Source: JBAOHV01 sp963714875 (GTDB taxonomy: Bacteria; Actinomycetota; Acidimicrobiia; Acidimicrobiales; Microtrichaceae). From it: a stretch of DNA of 64,000 nt. Where the stretch lies: contig CAVQQI010000010.1 in assembly GCA_963714875.1 (NCBI GenBank), positions 321,323-385,322 of the forward strand, read 5' to 3'. The notes below the pieces were generated by a model, which saw only the letters and a program-made list of their open reading frames with translations, ran no database searches and was not told where the DNA came from. Shown one piece after another: positions 19,474-27,123 of this stretch (its first letter is position 1; each line of letters opens with the position of its first letter). Made by a program: the position numbers and the translations under genes.

Positions 19474-21129
19474 TCAGCAGGTCGGCGATCCGCCGGGTGA
19501 CGTGGCCGAGTCGGTCGGGATGCCGTTGACGTACAGGTCGAAGCGGAACTCGACCGGTGCGCACACCTGCGGGGTCGGCAACTCGATGACGCCGCCGTCG
19601 CCGCTCGGCCCTGCGTAGAACAACGCTGCGGGTTGGACCCACGAGGCGCCGGGAGCCGGGCGTTCGTAGCCGGCGATCACCACCGACGTGCCCGTCGGGA
19701 CGCCGCTGCGTGCCAACTCGATCGTGGTGACGCCGTCGGCGAACGCGGCCTGCACGATCTGCAGCGTCGCATCGGTCGGTGGGGGCGCCGACGGGTCCGC
19801 ACCCGCTGCGAGAGCGATCATGGCGACCCCCTCATCGGCGAAGCGGGTGGCCAGCTCTGCGCTCGACGGCACGGCGTCGCCGACGAACTCGAGCAGCGTC
19901 AGGTACTGGGCGGCGAGCGTCCGGTTGGTGTCGGTGCCCTGCATCGCGGTCATCTGGTCCGTTGCTCGTTCCAACCACTCCGAGGCTGTCGTCGGGTCGT
20001 CCTGGGCGACGGCGATCGCGGATCTCCACAGCTGGAGCCCGGGCGTCCGCTGCTGCTCGTCGACGGCGTCCTCGAGCAGCGTCGCGGCGGCGTCCCAGTC
20101 CTCCCCGACGATCCTGGCCAGCGCCGCGATCGCCACTGCTTGCGCGTCCTTGGTGGCTCCCAGTTCGAATGCCCGATCCAGGTCGGCCACGGCTGCATCG
20201 ACGACCTGGGGGGATTGATCGGTGATCGCCAGCGACGTGAGCAGGTCCGGATTGGCGACCACCAGTCGGGCGAGTCCGCGCCCCGCGAAGGCCGGCGCGT
20301 AGGTGTCACTTGCTTCGATGGCGGTGTCGAAGTCGTCGACGGCGTCCTCCGCACGCCCCTGGGCGAGCGCGACCTCCCCGGCCGCGGTGGCGGAGATGGC
20401 GGGCAGGTCGACCTCGGGGATCGGCTTCAGATAGATGTGGACCGCCCAGCCGAAGCAGAACAGGGCGAGGAGCAGGCCGGGCCCGACGAACGGCGGGCGG
20501 ATCCTGGGGCCCACCACCATCGTGAAGCCGATCAGGAAGATCGCGATGGCGAGCGTCGTCAGCACGGTCTCGTACTGCGAGGCACGCGCGTTCCAGGTGA
20601 TCCGCTGGTCGACCACCGCACGCTGCTCGAGCGACAGGCGTCGTGCTTCCTCGCTGATCGCGGTCACCCGCGCGTCGTCACCTTTCAGTGCGTCGTTCAC
20701 GAGCGCCTGGCCGGCGTCCACGCGGGCTTGTTCCCGGTTCGGGTCCAGCTCGGCTCCGGCCGCGTCGACGGCAGCGGGCGAGAGGTTGAAGGCGTCGCGC
20801 AGCGGGAACACGTCGATCTCGGCGGCCACCTGCTCGAGCCCGGCCTGCACGCCGCGGTCGACGACCCGAGCCGTCTGCGCCTCGGCGGCGAGTCTGGTGG
20901 CCTCTCGGGTGGTGCGGGACTCGTTGGTGGCAGCGTTGGTCTGCAACACCGCGATCCAGGCGCCGAGCAGCGCCAGCGCGGCCAGCGTGATCCCGATCCG
21001 CCGTCGGTACCGACGCTCGCCCGGGGTCTCCTCGGCAGCTGTCGGTCCCGTCGGTCCGCTCGTCGGCGTCGGCTGTCGTCGACGGCCGGTCGTCGGCTGG
21101 TCCGGTGCGGCGTCGTGGTCGTCGACCAT
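19474..21129 (-). CDS. Membrane protein with TPR-like C-terminal region
   Basis: 551 residues. Thr/Pro-rich cytoplasmic head (1-40), transmembrane helix (about 46-64), an extracytoplasmic helical region of about 110 residues, two more helices (about 188-208 and 214-235), then TPR-like helical repeats (EVALAQGRAEDAVDDFDTAI and following) up to about residue 430, and a beta-rich C-terminal domain ending in a Cys pair (VCAP...PTC). No family name is assignable. It starts one base after the stop of the gene before it and shares that protein's layout of one helix, outer region and two helices. Translational coupling and a common complex are inferred. Confidence 0.75.
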   Translation of the reverse strand: MVDDHDAAPDQPTTGRRRQPTPTSGPTGPTAAEETPGERRYRRRIGITLAALALLGAWIAVLQTNAATNESRTTREATRLAAEAQTARVVDRGVQAGLEQVAAEIDVFPLRDAFNLSPAAVDAAGAELDPNREQARVDAGQALVNDALKGDDARVTAISEEARRLSLEQRAVVDQRITWNARASQYETVLTTLAIAIFLIGFTMVVGPRIRPPFVGPGLLLALFCFGWAVHIYLKPIPEVDLPAISATAAGEVALAQGRAEDAVDDFDTAIEASDTYAPAFAGRGLARLVVANPDLLTSLAITDQSPQVVDAAVADLDRAFELGATKDAQAVAIAALARIVGEDWDAAATLLEDAVDEQQRTPGLQLWRSAIAVAQDDPTTASEWLERATDQMTAMQGTDTNRTLAAQYLTLLEFVGDAVPSSAELATRFADEGVAMIALAAGADPSAPPPTDATLQIVQAAFADGVTTIELARSGVPTGTSVVIAGYERPAPGASWVQPAALFYAGPSGDGGVIELPTPQVCAPVEFRFDLYVNGIPTDSATSPGGSPTC

Positions 21130-21130
21130 C

Positions 21131-21922
21131 TCAGAACACCGTCGCGATCGTCGTCACCGTCACCACGGAGAAGAACGCAGATCCGACCGCGAATCCCGTC
21201 CACCTGACGGGTCGACGCTCGGCGAGTTGCGCGACGGTGTAGGCGACGACCGAGACGAGGAGCAGCAGTGTCGCCAGCCGGAGGCCCCGCACCCGGCTGC
21301 GGGTGTCGTCGGCCTGGTCCGCCCATCGCTGGGGGTCGAGTTGGCCGGCTGAGGCGATACCCGTCGTCGCCTGCGCCTCGAGGGTCGCGATCTGGTCATC
21401 GATGTCGAACGGCTGCGGCTGGTCCGACGCCGTGACGACTTCGGTCAGCAGCGTCTGTTCACCGAATACCCCCGCCGCCGCAGCCAGCTCTGACGCCGAG
21501 AGCCTCAGCGTGTCGGCGTCATCGGAGAAGCTGGCGGCGAACGGGTCCTGTTGTTGGGCCTCCAACTCGTCCGCGATGTCGTCGAGCGCAGCCGCTTCGG
21601 CGTAGTCGGCCACGTAGCGGACGTAGGCGACCGCATCGTTCACTGCCGTCAGGCTGACTTCGACGTTCTGCTCCTGCTGCTGGATCGTCTGGCCGACCGA
21701 TTGGCGATCCTCGAACGCTGCGCTGGAGCCCAGCTGGCCGGCACGCCAGGTGAACAGACCGGCGGTCACCGTCACGACGCCGATCAGCAGCGGCACCAGC
21801 CAGACCGGAATGACCCGGCGTCGGGAATCCGGTCCGCTCCCGTGACCGGTGTCGCTGTCCTGGCCCGGTTCGCTGTGCTCATCCGTGTTGTCGTCGTGGC
21901 TCATCTCGCTGTCCTGGCTCAT
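21131..21922 (-). CDS. Three-helix membrane protein, partner of the TPR protein
   Basis: 263 residues: acidic Ser/Asp-rich N-terminal tail with a repeated MSQDSE/MSHDD start, transmembrane helix (about 37-58), a Gln-rich coiled outer segment (TIQQQEQ, then EAAALDDIADELEAQQQ), and two C-terminal helices. I do not recognise the family. Its ATG overlaps the stop of the upstream exporter gene (ATGA), and the next gene starts one base after its stop, so three genes form one operon. The start region is made of 18-bp tandem repeats, so the Met at codon 7 could also serve as the start. Confidence 0.75.
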   Translation of the reverse strand: MSQDSEMSHDDNTDEHSEPGQDSDTGHGSGPDSRRRVIPVWLVPLLIGVVTVTAGLFTWRAGQLGSSAAFEDRQSVGQTIQQQEQNVEVSLTAVNDAVAYVRYVADYAEAAALDDIADELEAQQQDPFAASFSDDADTLRLSASELAAAAGVFGEQTLLTEVVTASDQPQPFDIDDQIATLEAQATTGIASAGQLDPQRWADQADDTRSRVRGLRLATLLLLVSVVAYTVAQLAERRPVRWTGFAVGSAFFSVVTVTTIATVF

Positions 21923-21954
21923 CTCGCTGTCCTGGCTCGTCTCGCCGTCCCGGG
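21901..21954. repeat. 18-bp tandem repeat, three copies
   Basis: Two identical 18-bp units (21901-21918, 21919-21936) and a degenerate third (21937-21954). They cover the end of the exporter gene and the beginning of the next gene, including the ATGA stop/start overlap. Confidence 0.8.
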
Positions 21955-23605
21955 CGGTCGTGTGTCCGACTGGCCATCAGCCGCCGATGCCGCGGGAGCA
22001 GCAACCCCGATGGGACCCTCGCGGTCTCGGGTCGGTGACTCGCTGGGAAGGTCCCGGGTGAAGGCGAGCGAGATCAGCGCCAGCAGCGCGGCGGCCAGCA
22101 GCCCGGCCTTCAGCGCCTGGATCTGGGCCTGCTCGTAGTCATCGACGATCGCCGCGCTGGTCGCGTCGTCCAGCCCGGCGTCAGCGGCGGCGGTGGCGAT
22201 CTGGTCCGAGTCCACGAAGTCGATCCCGCCCCCGACGGCGACCCCGACCTGTGCCGCGATCTCGTCGCTGATCCGAGGGTCGTCCTCGATCCTGTCGACG
22301 AAGACCCCGGTCAGCCCGGCCAGCACGATCGCGCCGATGAGCGCGACACCGAGCGACGACCCGAGCTGCTGGCCGGTGTACTGCAGGCCCCCGGCCTCTC
22401 CGCGTCCGGATGCGTCGACCGAGGACTGCACCACGTTGCCCAGCTGGGACACGATCAGCCCCATGCCGATGCCCAGCACGGCCATGGAGATGGCGAAGCC
22501 GGACTCGCCCAGGTCGGGCTGCACCGTGGCGAGCAGGGCGAGCACGGCCACCACGGCGGTCACCAGTCCGCCACGCACGATGGTGCGCACCGGACCACCG
22601 TGCTCGACAGTCGGGAACCAGCGGCCGAGGCGAGGAACATGGTGATGGAGACCGGCAGCATCTTGATGCCCGTCTCGAGCGCATCCAGGCCCACCACCAG
22701 CTGCAGGTAGAGCGGGATGACGAAGAAGACGCCCATGAGGATGAGGTTCTGGGTGAACAGGCCGATCAGTCCGGACCGCAGCGGCGCGATCCGCAGCAGT
22801 GCCAGGTGCACCAGCGGATCGGCACCGGAGGACTCGCGGTGGCGCTGCCACTGGACGAAGCCCCACAGCAGTACGCCGCCGCCGGCGATGACGAAGATGG
22901 TCAGCGAGAAGCCGAACGGCTCCACCGGGGAGTCCTTGGGCACCACCCACCCCCAGGTGCTGGACTGCAGCGTGCCCAGCACGACCGCACCCAGACCGGT
23001 CGCAGCCAGGATGCTGCCCACGACGTCGAGTCGGGGTGCGGTCGCCGATGCGCGGTGCGTCACCGATGAGGCGGGTCATCGCCAGGATGAACAGCACCAG
23101 GACGACCTCGCCCACGAACACCACCCGCCACGACAGCTCGGTGGTGGCCCAGCCGCCGAGGATCGGTCCGATGGCGATGCCGGCGCCGGCGACGCCGCCG
23201 ATGACCGCGTAGGCGACCTTGCGTTCCGGACCCCTCGAAGTTCCCGGCGATCAACGCTGCCAGTGCCGGCAGCACCAGCGCAGCGCCGATGCCTTCCAGG
23301 ATCGACCACCCGAACGCCAGGACCGCGACCGATGGTGCGACGGCGGTCACGGCCGAGCCGCAGGCGTAGATGACCAGTCCGACGGTGAAGGCCGTGCGTC
23401 GGCCGATGATGTCGCCGATCTTGCCGCCGGTGAGCATCAGCATGGCCATCACCAGGCAGTAGAGCGTGATGACGCCCTGGATCGTGGTGACGGTGGTGTC
23501 GAAGTCCTCGACGAGCTGACTGATCGACACGTTCATCACGGACTGATCGAGCACCATCACGAACTGAGCGGTCCCCAGCGCCACCAGCGGCCACCACTTC
23601 TTCAC
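21919..23605 (-). pseudogene. DHA2-family MFS drug exporter, frame-broken
   Basis: Major facilitator of the EmrB/QacA (DHA2, 14-helix) group. Start at GTG 23605 with GAGGTG nine bases upstream. Helix 1 carries TAQFVMVLDQSVMNVS, loop 2-3 carries GGKIGDIIGRR (motif A), and motif C lies in VIGGVAGAGIAIGP. Three frame changes are visible (near 23230, 23058 and 22612), yet every segment of the expected protein is present, including the long C-terminal hydrophilic loop and last helix. I therefore suspect sequence errors, with a functional gene behind them. Substrate unknown; likely proton-driven efflux. It heads an operon with the two membrane proteins downstream. Confidence 0.8.
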
Positions 23606-23726
23606 GGGTGCACCTCGTCGTGTCCTGTCCTGTCCGTGTCGCCGCCCGGGGCGATCTCGTCGGCGAACACTAGCGACGGCGGCGCCGAACCACGATACCC
23701 AGCGTGGCTCACGCCAGACTGGACCG

Positions 23727-24919
23727 GTGGCGACCCCGGAACCAGCCGACGGCATCGAGTTGCAGCAGCGGACCGAGAAGTGGTTCGTGCGACGTGGGGT
23801 GCCGCACTTCATCGACCGACTACAGCGCCTCGGAGGACGTCTTCACCAGGGCCTGGCCGGTGCTGACGTTCATCTTCGTGCTCGAGACGGTCAGCGCCGT
23901 GTCCGACGACCTGCCGGCCTGGGCCAACGTCGCGGCGGTGTTCACCGGCGTGGTGTTGGTGGTCGCAACGCTGGCGTTGCTGAATCGCGCACGGGCACGG
24001 CCCTGGTATCGGCGTCCCGACACGATCGGCCTGCCCGAGCTGGCTGCCTTCGTGCTGGTGCCGCCACTGCTACCGCTCCTGTTCGGCCTGGACGCGGCGA
24101 CCGCCGGCGTGACGATCGTGTTCAACCTGGTGGTGCTGGTCGTCGTGTACGTCGTGGTGTCGTACGGCCTGTTGCCGATGACCGGCGTGGGCCGTCGCCC
24201 AGTTGTTCCGTCAGTTCGCCAACGTCGCGAACCTGATGATCCGTGCACTGCCGCTGCTGTTGATCTTCACCATGTTCATGTTCGTCAACGCCGAGATGTG
24301 GAAGGTGGCCACCGACATCCCCGGCGACTTCTACGCCGCGGCGATCGTGCTGCTGGTCGTGACCGGATCGTTGTTCATGGCCATCCGGCTGCCCCGAGAG
24401 GTGCACGATGCAGGGTCGTTCGGCGAGTGGAGCGAGGTCCGGGGCTACCTGGCCGACACGCCCCTCGAGGCGACTGGCATCGACGGACTGGCGGAGCCTC
24501 CGGTGACGCCCACCCAACACCGTCGCTCCCGGTTGAACGTCGGTCTGCTGTTCTTCACCGCGCAGTCCATCCAGATCGCCTTCGTGACCCTGGCCATCTT
24601 CGTGTTCTACGTGATGCTGGGCATCCTGATCGTCAGCCCCGACACCATCGCGCTGTGGACCGGGGACCAGTCGCCCGGAGTCGTCGCGGAGTTCACCCTG
24701 TGGGAGAACGACATCGTGCTCACCGGGGCGCTGCTGCGGTGCGCAGCGTTCATCGCCGCCGTCGGAGGGCTCCAGTTCACGGTCTCGGCGCTGACCGACA
24801 CGAGCTACCGCAAGGAGTTCGTCGAGGAGAACACCGCAGAGATGCGCAAGAACTTCGCGGTGCGCGCCGTCTACCTGGCGCGGTTCGCCCAGACCGGACG
24901 TGCCGCCGAACAGGTGTGA
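23727..24919 (+). pseudogene. Polytopic membrane protein of unknown function, frame-broken
   Basis: One protein of about 397 residues read in three frames: 23727-23815 (QQRTEKWFVRRGVPHFI), about 23818-24190 (YSASEDVFTRAWPVLTFIFV and three helices) and about 24190-24919 (QLFRQFANVANLMIRALPLLLIFTMFMF, then three or four more helices and a charged C-terminal tail). Six to seven transmembrane helices are predicted. I know conserved actinobacterial proteins of this appearance but no assigned function. GTG 23727 is the likely start. The complete domain order suggests that the two shifts are errors. Confidence 0.7.
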
Positions 24920-24947
24920 CTCGCCCCGACGGTCCGGCCGACCCGCC

Positions 24948-26063
24948 TCAGCCGACGACCCGGCGCATGACCGATTCGAGGGGACCTCGGTCGAAGCGTC
25001 GTCGCCACGCCCATGAGCCGACGATCGCAGCCGCGCAGAACACCAGGCTGGTGAGCAGCGACCAGCTGAGGGTCTGGTCCTCCAGACGGCCGAACGCGTC
25101 CAGTGCGACCATGCCGACCACGACGTGGGCCAGGTAGATGGTCAACGCCAACTGCCCGGTCGACACCAGCGGTTCGGACACCTTGAGCCGCAGGTGCTCA
25201 CCGAGCCAGATCGACCCGCAGATGACCAGCACCGCGGTGGCTGCGCCGGCCGCCAGGTACAACGGGAGCGGAGGGACCGGGCCGACCGAGAACAGCCACC
25301 GCCAGCTCTGCTCGTCCAGGTCGTCGAGGCTGGACCCCTTCGGCCCGAGCACCATCCACGCGGCGACCTCGGTGACCACCACGACGCCGGCGGAGCGGAT
25401 GGCCAGGGTCCGCCGCCAGGCCTGATCGCGCAGATCGGTGCGACCGAGCCACATACCGAACAGGTAGAAGGCCACCCAGGGGAACACCGGGTGGAAGCCG
25501 TCCAGGAACAGGTTGCGCAGGAACCCGGCCGGGGTGGCGAGTCCCACGTAGGAGTAGTCGTCCAGGTTCCAGTTGGCGAGCGGGTCGAAGCCGACGATGA
25601 ACACGAACGACACCGCGACCGAGGCCGCGGCCAGCCCGATCAGCCACTTCGACGGCGCGAACAGCACGATCGAGCCGATCGCCAGATACACGCCGTAGTA
25701 GTGCAGGATGTCGGCCGGCCACAGCGGGAAGAACGCCCAGCCGATCACGAACAGGAACAGCGCCCGCTTGGCCAAGGTGATGCGAGCCGCACGCTGCTGG
25801 TCGGGGTCGCCGCCCTCGCGTGCTCGGCGTGAGCCCAGGCTGGCGCCGACACCCGCCAGGATCACGAACGTGGCTGCAGCGCGCCCGTCGAACAGCGCGG
25901 CGAAGGTGCGCAGCCACTGCGGTCCGGCCTCCTCGGCGCCCATCGCGATCTTGAAGTTCACGATGACCATGCCGATGATCGCGAACGCCCGCGCGATGTC
26001 GAGGCCGATGATCCGTGTGCTGTTGGCCGCTGTGTCGATCGAGGTGGTCGCGCGGCCGCTCAC
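24948..26063 (-). CDS. DUF418-type polytopic membrane protein
   Basis: 371 residues with about ten transmembrane helices. The N-terminal RIIGLDIARAFAIIGMVIVN and the late GQLALTIYLAHV motif are diagnostic of the DUF418/DUF1624 (heparan-alpha-glucosaminide N-acetyltransferase-like) superfamily, thought to move acyl groups across membranes. Close actinobacterial homologues lack a defined substrate. It is divergent from the TetR regulator gene, with a 122-bp gap carrying operator-like repeats; this arrangement suggests that the regulator controls it. Confidence 0.85.
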   Translation of the reverse strand: MSGRATTSIDTAANSTRIIGLDIARAFAIIGMVIVNFKIAMGAEEAGPQWLRTFAALFDGRAAATFVILAGVGASLGSRRAREGGDPDQQRAARITLAKRALFLFVIGWAFFPLWPADILHYYGVYLAIGSIVLFAPSKWLIGLAAASVAVSFVFIVGFDPLANWNLDDYSYVGLATPAGFLRNLFLDGFHPVFPWVAFYLFGMWLGRTDLRDQAWRRTLAIRSAGVVVVTEVAAWMVLGPKGSSLDDLDEQSWRWLFSVGPVPPLPLYLAAGAATAVLVICGSIWLGEHLRLKVSEPLVSTGQLALTIYLAHVVVGMVALDAFGRLEDQTLSWSLLTSLVFCAAAIVGSWAWRRRFDRGPLESVMRRVVG

Positions 26064-26133
26064 CGGTCGACCCGACGACGTGGTGGGAAGCGGAGTGGTC
26101 GTCGTTGGGGGTGCACGAACTGATGGTACTGAC

Positions 26134-26179
26134 AGTGACTATCAGATCAAATGTGACTTTCAGTAGCCGTCGCTAAGCT
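26134..26179. promoter_or_regulatory. Divergent promoter/operator region of TetR gene
   Basis: AT-rich island between divergent genes. AGTGACTATCAG (26134-26145) and TGTGACTTTCAG (26152-26163) are direct repeats 18 bp apart; TAAGCT (26174-26179) is a -10-like hexamer six bases before the TetR ATG, implying a leaderless transcript. The repeats are placed where an autoregulating TetR protein would bind. Confidence 0.45.
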
Positions 26180-26185
26180 CCGACG

Positions 26186-26767
26186 ATGGCCGAAACCGTT
26201 CCCCTGCGTCGCCGGAACCGGCTGGCCGCCATGCGGTCGGTGCAGGCCATTGCGGTTGCGATGTTCGAGTTGGCTGGGTTCGAGACCACGACGGTCGAGC
26301 ACGTCGCCGGGGAGAGTGGGGTCTCGGCCTCGACGATCTACCGCTACTTCGGCACCAAGGAGGCGCTGGTGCTCTGGGACGAGCGCGACGACGTGGTCGA
26401 GGCCGAGCTGACGGACCGACTCGCGATCCAGCGTCCGGTCGAGGCCTTCCGAGATGCGATGGTCGTGGCATTCGGTGAGCGCAACGACAGCGACCTGTTC
26501 CTGCGCCGACTGCGCCTCGTCTATGCCGAGCCGGCCATCTGGGCCGCTGCTGCCCAGCGCGACCGTGTGGACCGCCGTGAGCTCGCGGCGGGATTCGCCG
26601 CGGCGGACGGCCGCTCGTCGGCGGAGTTCGCCGACACGCTGTCGGCTGCGGTGTGTCTGGCGGCGTTGGACGTGGCGTTCGAGCGGTGGCAACAGGACCC
26701 GTCGAGGGCGGACCTGGCCGAGCTCATCACCGAGGCGATCGACCGGGCGAGCGCGAGCCTGTCCTGA
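26186..26767 (+). CDS. TetR/AcrR family transcriptional regulator
   Basis: 193 residues. N-terminal helix-turn-helix: AMFELAGFETTTVEHVAGESGVSASTIYRYFGTKEAL (residues about 23-58) is a textbook TetR DNA-binding domain. The C-terminal ligand domain is not specific enough to name an inducer. Likely targets are itself and the divergent DUF418 membrane protein gene, inferred from the operator-like repeats between them. Confidence 0.92.
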   Translation: MAETVPLRRRNRLAAMRSVQAIAVAMFELAGFETTTVEHVAGESGVSASTIYRYFGTKEALVLWDERDDVVEAELTDRLAIQRPVEAFRDAMVVAFGERNDSDLFLRRLRLVYAEPAIWAAAAQRDRVDRRELAAGFAAADGRSSAEFADTLSAAVCLAALDVAFERWQQDPSRADLAELITEAIDRASASLS

Positions 26768-26791
26768 CGGAGTCGCCGGTAGGGTCGGCGC

Positions 26792-27103
26792 ATGGGCCTA
26801 CCTACTGCACCTGTTGTCGCCGGTTCGCTGATCGGCGGCTACGTCGTCGCCCGCGAGACGAAGATCCGGCCCCTCGGCGGCATCGTGCTCGCTGCCGGTG
26901 GTGTGCTGGCCGGACGTCAGTGGGCGCGTCGCGTCGGGCCGGCGGGCACCGTGGCGCTGACCGCGGTGTACCTGGGCGCCTTCGGCGCGTCACATCCGCT
27001 CGCGAAGAAGATCGGAGCCTGGCCGGCGGTGTTCACCGCCGCCGGGGTGAGCGCGGCGGCTGCCTGGATCGTGTCGGACCGACGCAGGGTCGCACCGGAC
27101 TGA
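26792..27103 (+). CDS. Small hydrophobic protein of unknown function
   Basis: 103 residues with two or three Gly/Ala-rich transmembrane segments (PVVAGSLIGGYVVA, GGIVLAAGGVLA, AVYLGAFGASHPLAKKIGAWPAV). Proteins of this look occur near regulators in actinobacteria; no function is known to me. TAGGGT lies six bases upstream of the ATG (possible leaderless start), and the gene begins 24 bp after the TetR gene. Confidence 0.7.
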   Translation: MGLPTAPVVAGSLIGGYVVARETKIRPLGGIVLAAGGVLAGRQWARRVGPAGTVALTAVYLGAFGASHPLAKKIGAWPAVFTAAGVSAAAAWIVSDRRRVAPD

Positions 27104-27104
27104 A

Positions 27105-27123
27105 ACCACCCGCGGCGGGCGGT
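27105..27123. terminator. Bidirectional hairpin between convergent genes
   Basis: The 19-bp stretch between the small membrane protein gene and the PKD lipoprotein gene folds into a GC-rich stem with one mismatch (arms ACCACCCG / CGGGCGGT, 3-nt loop). It occupies the whole gap. Confidence 0.5.
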
